A stretch of DNA of 64,000 nucleotides, from assembly GCF_964340395.1 (NCBI RefSeq), contig NC_135555.1:10994931-11058930 (forward strand), in the 5' to 3' direction. The notes below the pieces were generated by a model. The model saw only the letters and a program-made list of their open reading frames with translations. It had not been told where the DNA came from and ran no database searches. This DNA is from Glandiceps talaboti. Taxonomy: Eukaryota > Hemichordata > Enteropneusta > Spengelidae. Shown here piece by piece: positions 25,782 through 38,400 of the stretch. The stretch's first letter is position 1; every line of letters starts with the position of its first letter. The translations under genes and the position numbers were made by a program.

Positions 25782-28700
25782 TTACACACTACCAAACTTG
25801 GCCATTGGGTTGTTGAGTGGCCGTTTTATAAACCGGTCTGACTTCATGTACGCTGCAATGGCTGGTAGTGTCTGAAAAGGAATCAAGCAAAGCTACTAGT
25901 ACTAATAGCTGTCCCCACAATGTCAATTTCTTGACAAACAATTCAATATTCACGAACCATATTTATTTGTGTTATGTATACAATGACGTCATTGTACAGT
26001 ACAGTCAGTGGATAGTAGAGACAATTCGGAAGTATTTAACCATCTCATGTTACAATTTAGTGTATGTACAAAATGTTATTTTGCCAAAATAATGAAAAGT
26101 ACAAAAAAAGTTACAACTACTTAGGATTCCACGATACGTTGACATCATCACATTACAGTGGTCAGTATTAATATTTTGATCATTACGGAGATGGGGACGG
26201 GGGGTGGGGGTGGTGTGGTGTATAAATGACACCCTACTTAGTGAAACATTACTAGAGTAGTATTGACAATATTGGTAATGTTAAGACAAGGATTAGCACA
26301 CTCCAAACCAGGTCTACTGTATGCTAAATTTTACATACAAGATGTCAATGCTTCACAAATGTTTGTTATTCCCAATTGTGTTATTTTGTGAATCACTACC
26401 AAGACAAACATCACAAACGGTGAACGACTAAACGTGACACTGTTTTTGGAAATGTTAACTCGTGAGTCAACAGTTATGTTTTTACAGTGTGGTGGAATTG
26501 GAAGTTTATGGTATTTTTCTTGTAAACTATCGACTGAGAAGATCATGTCGCAATATCACTTACCTCAACTCGAGCATGGAAATCCTATGGTATAGAAGAA
26601 AACATATATAATAGATGAAGCATACGATAGAAAATACAGTTATACAAATAATATTACAAGAGTAAGGTTTCAAATCAATTTGATTTCTAATTTCTTCTAA
26701 TTTCCTGTATTCGGTGGCCAATACTAAAATGGCTACATTTTGATAACGTTTCAACCTCCATTTCAAAAATTAGTACGCGCGTGACCCCTGATTCTTTTCC
26801 TTAGTTTTGGCTGAAAATGACCTTTCTCGAACAAAGTAACGGCACTAGCTAGTTGAAGATTTTTATTCCCATGACATATTATGTCCTTTTGATATTCAAA
26901 TTTAATGATAATGACGATATTAATGACGAATATTCAATGGCCTTGCATCGTGCACTATATCCCAATACTCTACACTACACACTCTTGTGTATTCTTTGAA
27001 TTGACTTTACTTTTTAAGACACTAATTCTTCTTACTTAGTACAAGATTTTATACTCACTTTGAGGTTCTTGAGATTATCAAGTACTTTTGAATCGACGTG
27101 ACATAATTGATCCATCAACTCATACATAATAAAGTCAACGAAGGACACCTACATAGAAAAGACAAACAAACAAACAAACAAAAACAATGTGGTTTCACGT
27201 TTTTGATTGAGTTAGTGTATGAGATGGCAAACAGCAGGTGTCACTGGATTCAGTGTTCTAAATATATCACAATAGTGGTGTAGTGAAAAGTCCAGTCAGA
27301 CTTATTTCTGCCTTTAGTACACTTGTATTGTGTGTCCCTGTGTATTCATCATGATCACAATATGGAAAATGGTTAGAGTTGACACTCACATTTTGCCCAG
27401 CAAACCATGGATTGTCACCAAGAAAAACAGAAAATTCTTTCAGCATGCTGCCAGTCTTCTGTAAAAGCTCTGGTAATGAATCCTCCTGTAAATAATTTAT
27501 ATATCAATTAATATTAAGTTAAATATCTTATATATTGGCTGGGGGTACATTGGTCAATTAATTCACTTAATGTATGATCTTGCTTTGACTAAATAAAAAA
27601 ATGTCACTTAATAGGGTCATGACATAGCAAAGTGATATATGATATAATTCATTTTCATTTTTATATTTTTTAAATAATATTTATTGATATATGAATAATG
27701 ATAGACAGCTGTCTCATTAAGAAAGGTGACTTATTATTTGAAATATCACATACATGCATGTATTCACTGTATGGCAAATTTTTAAGATGTGCACCTCTTT
27801 GTTGCAGACAGTAATGAAAACAACCTGATCAAGAATGAATATGTCAAATACAACATCGGGGTGGGGGTTACCAGATGAGATCATGTAAAATTATTACACA
27901 GCAACATTAACTTTGTAACAGAATAACATATATGCATGTCATGCACTAGATACTTAGAAAGTAAAAGTCTTCCCTATATATACTGTACTTACCCATGTTG
28001 CTGTAGTATAGTATTTGCTTGCCATAAACATTCTCACGTCCATGGCCTGTTCTGTTATCAAATCAACACGTGTTATCTCAGTCTCAGTGGTCCCCACTAG
28101 CATTGAACATGTACAAAAGTAATTGTCAACGTTTAGTTATTAAAACTTTAAAACTAATAGGAACTTGATAGTAATAGTTTTTACAATGTTAAACTGATGA
28201 ACACCAAATATTTTACATGTAAAAACAATGTGAATCTCAGTGATTACATTGTTTTATCTATTTCTCCACTACATGCATGCGCTATGCATGAAATAGTTCA
28301 TACTTCCATTTTGGCCTTGATCCTCCTCGAGTTAATAAGATTTACAAAGTTTTGCCTATTTCTCTACTATGAGAAATTGTTCATGCTCTCACTATGGCCT
28401 ACATTTATTCAGAATAACTTTATTACAAGTTGATGTTTTGGTATGTTTCTCTGCTACATGCAATTGTTCATAATTCAATTTGGTCTAACATCTCTTACAG
28501 TTAAGATTAATTCCATTACCCATTGATTTGGTTGTCTATATATCTGCTGCAATTGCATAATGTTCATACTTACATAAATTAGCCTTCCTGGCAATGTATC
28601 TTAGGATAGCATTGCTTTGGGTTAATTTCACATCACCATCTATCATGTATGGTAGCTATTAATGGAAAGAAAATTTACATAGTATCATTATGAGGGTTAA

Positions 28701-30727
28701 TATCTTATCACTTGTATAAATTATTTCGTCTACATACATTGATGTTAAGTGTTTTGAATGTTTTATGTCAAGACGATAAGGATTGTGTTGTGTTGTGTTG
28801 TGTTGTGTTGTGTTGTGTTGTGTTGTGTTGTGTTGTGTTGTTTTGTACTTTTTATTTTACTGTAATGTACTGTACTGTACTGTACTGTACTGTACTGTAC
28901 TGTACTGTATTAAATGTATATTACATTGTTCTGCATATTATTTCATATATGTACCAGTGATTACTTTTATCGGTGTAAGCACATTCTAGTGATATTTGCA
29001 CTGAAGTGCAGTGCTGAAAACAATGAACTCACAAGACCCTGTAACATGCATATACCCATGCCAATATATACAGTGATGTTGACAGGCCTGTGGCTACACC
29101 TCTGTAACAACCCGGTGCCACCTTTGCTGACACAGACCTGTACGACAGGATCGGAATGTGACATGGTCTGCACAGGACCTGTTACTGGTGTGAAACTTTG
29201 ATTTATTTAGTTAGTACACTATAACTCTGGCTAATGACTCACTGTAGTATTTTAACTCGCGCTATTGGCAAGAAAGTTGTATGTATTCGAACAGAAAGTA
29301 CAGGATTTGTTTCCTTGTCTTTCTACACCATGACAAGTTATGCCTTTGTTATTGGTTCTGTGGTGCCTAAAGTATGGATTAAAAAAAGTAATATCATTCC
29401 GTGACTGCAACTTACATTTGGAAAATCCAACCCCAAATCGTACTTTTCATTAAACCAGCAATCTTTATTAAAGTCCGGTGCTGTAACAAACAAAACGTTA
29501 TTAAAACAAATGAATTACCAATATTAACTAATGATATATGTTCTCACTTTGCCCTAGTCTGTAAGGTACGCTGTGACGGGGCGCCCTCACACATCGGTCA
29601 ACACCTCCTGACCGGTGAGGGCGAACCAACACGACGTATCTTACAGTTTAACATTGCCCTTTGAGTGAATACAACTTCCAATTTTCATCCATATGTTAAT
29701 CCTATAATCTGACATTTGCTTTTCGTCGTCTCTGTAGATTAGTTTTAATCCAAAGGCTTCCTTGTTTTCTTACCATCAAATTAATCCATTTTAACCAGTT
29801 GTTTATTTTGCATGTCCATAGTGAGCAGGTCAAATGCAATGTGTGGCTGCGGCCGGGCATGGAGTGAACCATGGAACTGAAGCTTTCTGATTCTTTTACT
29901 TACAGTTATAGTCAACATTTCACGCAGATCATAACACCCTCAGCAAACACTGTTCAACATGACTTCATTCAAATTATCAAGATATAAAAAAATCCTTTTC
30001 TCACCTGGTCCAGACACATACATCTTATCTTCATACTCAATGCCACTATATTCAAGGAGAAGCCGTATGGGCTGTTGCAGCTGTATGGAGAGATATGAAA
30101 TAAAAGCAGCGAGTAAGCATCATATAAGTATACATCTAGCTTGCATTCAGTTTTTACATATGAGAATGATAAAATCTGTACAATGTTGGAATCCATCGTA
30201 TTATAAACAATATTGATTTATTACCATGTGTGCTATAGACTTATTATCATTTTCAGCCAAGTTTTTGTCAATATTTAATTATCCAGTGTACATGTGTATT
30301 GTTTTTACCCTTGTCTGCCTGTTTTCTTTTTGCCATTTTTATATAGTATGTGCTGCGCTTTTGAATATTGAAAAAAAAACAGAAGAAGAAGAAGCGTTAT
30401 AGCGAAAATAACTAAACTTTGATGGACTTTTAAGCATATAAGAATTGTGACCTGTACTGTTTGTAAAACACTTGAGCCACTAACTCGGATATGACAGCAA
30501 GGTCAGGTCAGCAAATCGACCTGTCAACATAAACTTTGTTATATATTATCTAGATATATTATCTGGTTGAAATCGTTGAATTTACGCAAAACTATTGGTA
30601 TAGTTTGGGGAGTTATTTATACAAATAATTGTAGCTCACCTCTCCTACACATAAGACAAAACAAAAACAAAACAACATGTGTTATACTTACCCCACGCAT
30701 CTTCCAGTAAGCTATTACCAATGGCAT
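25782..30727 (-). CDS. GSTM-like: Mu-class glutathione S-transferase, copy B
   Basis: Nine minus-strand exons encode 219 residues. In coding order they are 30727-30692, 30080-30005, 29480-29416, 28655-28574, 28096-27993, 27485-27390, 27148-27059, 26584-26564, 25871-25782. Exon lengths and phases match copy A except the last, which is one codon shorter. It begins [12 protein letters not shown] and keeps the catalytic Tyr, [18 protein letters not shown] and [10 protein letters not shown]. Exon 4 encodes exactly the same 27 residues as in A, and exon 2 differs at one (Cys to Ser). Exons 5 and 6 differ at 13 of 34 and 8 of 32. Flanking intron sequence is also shared, for example TTGTCTTTTCTATGTAG before exon 7. 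Its introns are far shorter than those of A. Expected activity is glutathione conjugation with altered substrate preference (inferred). Confidence 0.93.
28783..28912. repeat. (GTTGT)n and (CTGTA)n pentanucleotide tracts
   Basis: Two adjacent pentamer microsatellites in intron 3 of GST copy B: (GTTGT)n at about 28783-28842 and (CTGTA)n at about 28862-28912. Similar GTTGT/ACAAC tracts recur in introns of copy C. Confidence 0.95.
29559..29645. repeat. Imperfect 87-bp inverted repeat in GST B intron 2
   Basis: CTGTAAGGTACG at the left is inverted at the right as CGTATCTTACAG, and GCCCTCAC pairs with GTGAGGGC further in. The stretch is notably GC-rich for this AT-rich window. It could fold into one long hairpin. 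It is likely a small MITE or a structured repeat, with no coding potential. Confidence 0.6.
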
Positions 30728-30949
30728 TGTTATGTTGTCTGTAGCAGGCACACGGCTAGTAAGATTGAATGCGTAATTCCAGCCTATTGATCATGATTTG
30801 CAGTGGCGAGTAGTAGTAGGCACTTTACGATTAATACTGTTACGGTTGTAGTAAATAATACTGACACTCGTACAATTGTACATTTCTGTAAGTTGTATCA
30901 AACACAGTATTAGAATCAAATTGTTGTTGAACCGAATAAACTATTATCG

Positions 30950-30994
<45 letters not shown>

Positions 30995-31440
30995 TCTATC
31001 CCGTAACTTATCTCAAAACTGCACTTTGTTATTACTAGCTCCACTATCAAGATTTCCAGTCTATTTAATATTATAGTATAGTTCTGAAAATTGTTTTTTG
31101 TTATCTTACTAGTAATCGATTCTATCCTAACTTTATTTCGCAGCTGTTACAGGCATTTCTTTCACATATCTTTGATTACAAAGCTACCATTTTCTGCATT
31201 TGCTAATCGCCCCATCCCTTTATACGGGTCCAACCGTAAACAGCAAAATATGAGCAGTTTGTGTCTTGTTTGTTTGTTCTGTTTTGTTTGTTTGTTTGTT
31301 TGTTTGTTTGTTTGTTTGTTTGTTTGTTTAGTAATATTTTGTGTGTGCAGACATATATCATTTAATATATCTAAGTCGAATTTTTATTTTGCTGTTGTAT
31401 TAGATTTCACAGAGATATCAATTGTCGTTTATATACATCT
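30728..31440. other. 5' flank of GST B, no further gene
   Basis: The first ~45 bp upstream of the B start resemble the A upstream region (GCTACAGACAA before the ATG, CTTACTA further up), so the inverted duplication reaches into the promoter side. A (GTT)n tract lies at about 30949-30991 and a (GTTT)n tract at about 31268-31329. No promoter element could be named with confidence. Confidence 0.55.
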
Positions 31441-31513
31441 GTTTCCGTAGTGTAGCGGTTATCACGTTCGCCTAACACGCGAAAGGTCCCCGGTTCGAGC
31501 CCGGGCGGAAACA
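31441..31513 (+). tRNA. tRNA-Val (anticodon AAC), second copy
   Basis: Same 72-nt body as the minus-strand copy at 13091-13163, in inverted orientation. The acceptor stem GTTTCCG/CGGAAAC, anticodon loop CTAACAC and T arm CCCGG-TTCGAGC-CCGGG are all intact, with discriminator A at 31513. A T run at about 31527 can terminate Pol III. Downstream flank GGTGAAATCTTTATTTTT matches that of the first copy (AGTGAAATCTTTTATTTTTT), so flanks were duplicated as well. It lies between the divergent GST genes B and C, 713 bp upstream of B. Confidence 0.95.
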
Positions 31514-32456
31514 TGTACATATAATTTTTGGTGAAATCTTTATTTTTGCGGATTATAATTAATTATGGGCAGATACACCTGTCAGATACATGTATGAAGT
31601 ATATGGTAAATAAAACAGGTACTACGTCGGTAACTACTGGTACATTTTATACCATTTTATAAGTTTATTGGAAATAATGGTAATGCATGCATGAATTCCT
31701 ATGCACTGACAGTATATTTTTCAACTTTTTAACATTAGATAGATTTATGGCAAGGAACATTTTAAGCTTATTATTTTGTGTGAAGAGATAATTCCGTCGG
31801 TCAAAGGCTTAAGTATACGCAATTCATGCCCCTCCATTTTAAAACTACTAAATACAAATGTACCTAAAAGGGGAAAGGGGGAAGGGGGAAGGGGGTGATG
31901 GTTATAGCTTGAGGAGAGAACTACCTGCTATACATGGTTTATACTTATTGAAGTATATCCAAACCTGTAGTTATTATTGTCCCTAGACCGACTATACATA
32001 GCACGTACAAACACCTCAGTAAACTTATTGAGATACATCCTAAACTATATCCACATGAACAAACTGTCGCGCATAAAAACCGGTCGACTGAGCGCAAATA
32101 TTACAACAGGCGTGCACTGTAAGTAAGACTTTGGCCCTCACCATTTCACTTTACCCACAGGTACCCTGTAGGCTAAGAGTAAATCGATGGATATCCTAGT
32201 ACAAAATAACCGAATAACTAGCTATTTTAGAATATTCATAACATATCATCCCCTGTAACCTACTCGATGTTATAGAGGACGATTATTTATGAATGTTCTG
32301 AAATAATTATCTAATAACGCAATTATTTTAGACTGGGACACTTTGGATTAATTCTCAGCCTACAAGTCACTGTGGTGCTACCCATTCCGTTTAGATACCT
32401 TGCACCGTTCCCACCTCGACGTACGTCCAGACTGAGTGTGAAAATCATTCACCGAT
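31514..32456. other. Upstream region of GST C
   Basis: No gene seen. Contains a purine-rich GGGGAAAGGGGGAAGGGGGA stretch near 31870. It serves as the 5' flank of GST copy C on plus. Individual promoter elements could not be supported. Confidence 0.45.
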
Positions 32457-35400
32457 ATGTCAATGCTACTTGGATACTGGAATATAAGAGGCGTAAGTAC
32501 ATACAAAAAATGATCTGGGATTTGTGTTGGTTGCCTGGGCCGGCTAGAAATGAGGCGATCACTTTAGCATGTTTATATTGTTTAAGCTTATATATTATGT
32601 ATTATAATAGGGAAAGTGTACACAAATCTGATCACTCCACAAGAAGTAAATCGCATAAAAAAAGTTACAGTTATTGAAGTATCTTATTAAAGATATAAGC
32701 TTATGACGTGTACTGATTCAAACGATTGATTCTAAATTTTAAATTTCTGAAATACGATTTGTTTTCCACTCCCTCCTTTTTTGTCGTCAAATGGTCAGGT
32801 TCAAATTTTGAAGGCATCTCATCTGTTTGTTTGCAAGGCTCGGTATAGTGGTAGTGCACATATCACTCGGTGTATTATGAATAAATCAACCTTCCATCTT
32901 GTAAACTTAGCCACGTGCACATCACAATACCGCTTACCAATTATTATATTAGGCAAATTATATTTGGACTTTTTAATTTTTTTTGGTCTTTTTGAATGAG
33001 GGTAAATGTGTACAAACTCATAACAACCACCATATATTTGTACGCAAGCTAAGAAAATCGATACTTTAGTTAAACGCCAATAATTCACCACGTGACATGT
33101 ACGTGTCTAGTTGTCATGACACACATCGTAATTTAACAAGATCGTGTTTGTTGGTATACGAGTAAGCAGGTGTGCACCGTATTTATATTGAGGGTGTCAA
33201 CTTATTCGCAATGTTCAAATTACTATACCCGGTGTAGGAAAACTAACAGATATGGTTAAAGTAGTGAAACAACGAATAAACGCCACACGCTATAAACAAA
33301 AGTACGAATTATCATGCCTTGAAATAGCTTGACCACAGTATATTTGCACCTCCACTTACATGCACGTGATTGGCACAGGTGGCAAAGGTCACCCCATGTG
33401 GTGATATCATAAAGAGTCGATAAACGCTGACCTTGCAATGAATGTAAAACTACCGTATTTATCTGAACTGTCGGATCTTTAAAACACGTGATTCACCCCT
33501 GGCCTTTCTACCCTGCCCTGAACTGTTGCACATTAATATCAGTTTAAACTGCATTGATTCTAAATGTGTATCATTTATAACAATAAGAACGAATTCAATT
33601 TTTGATATTTTATTTCAATTTATGCAGGAATGTATAGTATCATGAATGGCCTTAGCCAGACACTGAAATATCCACATACTCACATGACATTGACCTGTTT
33701 TAAGTTTGTACATATTGATACATTTATTACCGAACTATTGAAGGTTGTGTGGAGTCCCTAGTGCGACTACATTTGACTCTTCATAATGATAATCTAGTGA
33801 TAAACTAGTAATATTCAATTCATTCATTTCTGTAGCTTGGCCAGGCAATACGTCTTGTGCTAGAGTATACAGGCGTCGACTACACAGAAAAACGGTACGA
33901 TTATGGACCAGGTATGAATGTAGTGAAGTAACATAAGCTTATTCTCTATTTTCATTGAGCTTAGTAATTGTTTGGTAGACTGTAACGAGGGTAGTACTGA
34001 TTTCGTGGGTATATATGGTTCGGATATACTATATTTATATTTATATACTAGTATATAACACGTTGTGTGACAATATCTTATATTGTATCATCTTACTTCG
34101 ACGTATAATTGGTAGTGTTGCCATGACACCCAGAGTACGTTTGATTAACAGGTAGCAACACACACATACACACAGAGGCAAAGTAAAAGGAAAGTGTTAA
34201 GCAATAGAACACGACCAGTTGTAAACTCAGGACCTATCACATTATCGCATATACTTATAACTTGTCTGTCAAAACACCCATCACTGTACAGCTCCAGACT
34301 ACAGCAAGGATGCATGGCTGAATGAGAAATACAATCTTGGATTGGACTTTCCTAACGTGAGTAAGCCGTCTTTTCTGATGTGTAACATCTATTTGAAATG
34401 GTTAGCTATATAGAGTGGCATAAAACGTGAACATAGTGGTTGCCCATCGATCGCAAAGTTCAATGATATTGAACACGTTACCTCCCATGATTTGACACGA
34501 TACCACTTAGCAAAATTCTCTGATAATTGGCAATGCCAGTCATTTATACTGATAATAACTACATTAGAAATTGTACAAAGACTTTTTAGATGTGTAAGAA
34601 CCTAGGAAATATTCAACCTATGCGTTTACATACATTGTGGTGCAAACTGCGCAGTAGGATCATCAGTAATTAATAGTAACACATGTCGAATCGCGGACTG
34701 AAAATGTTCGAATTATTAAGTATGCACTTATCAAAATTTTAAGTATCAAGTTTGGACTAAATTTGTGTATTGCAAAGAAGAAAAAATACCTCATCTATTA
34801 TTCTAAAGTGACAGGAGATTTCACTTAGTCATGTAAGATCCAAGGCTTTGATATGATTTCCCTATTTTTTCATTTTTGATCGCAGCTACCCTATCTGATT
34901 GACGGAGATGTCAAACTAACCCAGACACATGCCATCTTGGTATATCTTGCACGCAAGACAAATCTGTGTAAGAAATTACAGACTTACTTTCCCAGTTGAA
35001 GGTCATAGTGTTTCTTTGTCATGTTTCCTTCTAGTTGCAGCTATAAACAGTTATAAACAGCTGTTATAAGCAGTGACTGTGATAGGCTGAACTCAGTTGG
35101 CAATGTTTGTAAAACTAAGAGTATTGTTTCTCAGCATTTCTTTTCTTTCAGCCGGGGAAACCTCGAGTGACCTAAAAGGAACCTTGTCACTTCGAGTCGG
35201 AGATGAAAATTGACAAAACTCTGAGGTTACAAATATTTTCCGACTGAATAAAGGAAAAAAATGGGAAATTGTTATGGCTGTGCCAACCTAATTTATGGGG
35301 AAATTGGGAAAAGACAATTGCAACTTTGAACATTTTACTAATGTTACGAGCAATGCAGAATGAATGATGTACCGTAGACGCGCAATGAAGTACCGTAGAT

Positions 35401-38400
35401 TTCCCAGGGTATAAATCCCTACTATTCGAGCATGTTCAACTTTGCTTGCATGTTGTATGATATTTCATTTTACAATCAAGTTGTTACAGTAGCAGATAGA
35501 GGCTTACTTATTTAGTCAAATTCTTTTCAATGATAGTGGTCTATTTTAATATCCATTTTAGTATACGATAAGCACGTTTGGTATATATTCAAATGTGAAT
35601 GCTCCCTGGAAAGTTTGATTTCTTCTACTTTTGATCAAGACCAATCTTGAATTGTCAGATATTCTTCGTTGATACGGAAGAAGACGTTTGTAATTTTCAG
35701 AAAACTGTCCTGTAAACTACCAATACCGATTGCATATTTTGTAAATTTGTCTTCTTCTTTTTTTATATGATACAGTAGGTACAAACGAAAACGAGATGAG
35801 ACGAGCAGATCTGGTTTATGGACGATGGGGTGATTTTCGTATGCTGATGGGAGGATATTTCACGGATCCAGATTGGGTAAGTGCTATTGAGTACTAAAAT
35901 TTTAACCAATACAGTACACACAACACACTTTTGAGCTGAGAGCTTTCGACTGCAAACAGTTAGTCTTGTCACTCATGCATGATAGATGGCACTGTTTATA
36001 ATCACTCCACAAGGTGACGTGATCACGTAGAATGTTCCCGTATATTTTAGGGAGAAAGTACCGTCCCTCAGATCTGTTCAGGTAACTCTTGATGTAAGGT
36101 TTGCTATTATTATTTGTGGTTTTTTTTTCACATAACATGCAGTCTCTCAAACACAGGAAAATACAATACATCACAAGTGACATGACACGACACAACACAA
36201 CACAACACAACAAAACATAAAACAACACGCCACACGACGGCCGCGACACGCCAATATACCACACAACACCACACAACACCACACCACACCACACCACACC
36301 ACACCACACAAGACAACACCACACCACACAACACAACACAACACAACACAACACAACGCAACACAACACAACACAACACAACACAACACAACACAACACA
36401 ATCATTTTTTCGGCGTTAAAAATGAACTTCTTAGAAATGAAAAAATGAACACCTCACGAACGACGAAAAGACATTATATCATTTGACTACCGTGGTAAAA
36501 TATACACAAACTTCTTGTTATGTTCAAACTTATGACCACTAATCAAGTAAGCTGGAAAGAGCAAATACATAAACAAATTTGTAAACTAAACGTATTGCAT
36601 GTAAAACAGGAATCAGCGGAAAAAAGAGAAGAGTTCTTAAAGAAATTAAAGGTCACATTGGAAGAGCTGTCTTCATTTTTAGGTGATAATCCATGGTTTG
36701 CAGGAGATAATGTAAGTTGAATTTTGATATTCACTTGTGACTTTAGTGTTGAGCAGAGAAATGAATATGATTCCCATCAAATAGATAGCTAGTAGAATAT
36801 GTATTAGAGAGTCCCTTAGACTGAAATATTCTATGTTGCGAAAGTTTAGTGTAGCCAGCAATTTAAGGGAGTACCCGCAATGACGAGTCTTTCTGTCATC
36901 AAGCTACATCACAAAATAGTCATCATCACTAGTGTATATATTTTAAAAACAACTGTCTTGTGCTGTCCGCTGTTAATTACTTCAAGGGCTAAACGTTACT
37001 CTAGGAATTAACGAAGGCATTTCGGAGACTTTCATTTTCCTAGCATTGGTCTATCATCTAATGCATATGCGTGTCTACATGCTGACTCCTATGGAGACAA
37101 CATTGGATCACTGAAGACAGAACTTTACCGAACAAGCGAATATGAACCAAGTTTCAATTTGATGTTTTCTGGCAATTGCGCGTAATGTATATGATGTACA
37201 ATCATGAAATGACTTTCCAGAACCCCAAATTTGCAAACAATACCTTATTTCCTTGAGATGTGTTTCCCTTTTACGAACCTAAAAAAGTAGAACTAAATAC
37301 TTCGACATTATATGGGTCCTGCATGTTGGTGAGATCGAAGGGGAAACGAGACTCGGAAAGATGAGGGAGCTCCACTAGTAAGCGACGAGTGAGCGCCCAC
37401 GATACAACATCGAATCAATGTCGTTTATTAAAGACATTATATATCTTTTTTAATAAATAGATTTTCCTCGTGGTAAAACTCAAAACTTGAATAACAAAAT
37501 TCATTTTCTTTGAAAAAATCTTCTTAATTCATTTTAGATTACGTATCCTGATTTTATGTTATATGAGTATTTTGCTAGAATCCGTCAATTTGACGACAAA
37601 CAGCTGCCGAGTAATGTCAAGGTAAGTGTGACTTTATGTACTTGCTCTCCGAACCCCAATCTCTAGTACATCATGTAGGATTTTTATCTGATCGAAGGAC
37701 ACTGGCAGTTACAAAGCCTACCTTTAAAATGTGACACGTGTTGATACGCTGTTTTACTGAGATGTTGTGTTGTGTTGTGTTGTGTTGTGGTGGGATGGGG
37801 TGGGGTGGGGTGGGGTGGTGTGTTGTGTTGTGTTGTGTTGTGTTGTGTTGTGTTGTGTTGTGTTGTGTTGCAAAGAGATACCGTTCTGTATATCTGCATT
37901 CATTACTTGGTATATCAGAATATCATACGGCAAGCAATAATGTATTACTAAACAACCCTTGAATTGTAGGGCAGTATACTACAGCAATTAAGTCTTAACG
38001 TATTCATTTTTCCCCTTTTTTTATTTTTAAATTCTACAGGTTTTCTTAGATAGAGTGGAGGTGAGTAATATTACACGTGGTATGCCATACACCAATCGTT
38101 CTTTAAGTCGCTGATATGATCATATTGAATTGTATCTCGTTCAAAAGTAATGATATACACTTTTATACAGCAGCTTCTCACATTGTTCTTTCTTGACATG
38201 CACCAATAGTGGCACAATCCTGTATATTTCCACAACCTACCAGGCTGGTTACATCTGGGTTGAGTGAGGCACGGTAGTGGTTCTTGCCGAAGGGCTTCGA
38301 ACAATCCGGAATAGATAACGAATGGCGAATTTTGACTCGGAATCAGCCGGGACGACGTACAGTTTATGGATCAGGGAGCATTCAGTACTTACAAGCGAGG

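Noticed and set aside
35902-36405. 167-residue minus-strand frame
   Set aside because: N-terminal half is an ACAAC/ACACC pentamer tract and the remainder overlaps GST C intron sequence with no family match.
36520-36720. Open frame starting upstream of GST C exon 6
   Set aside because: The exon begins at 36610 after an AAAACAG acceptor; the upstream part is intronic read-through.
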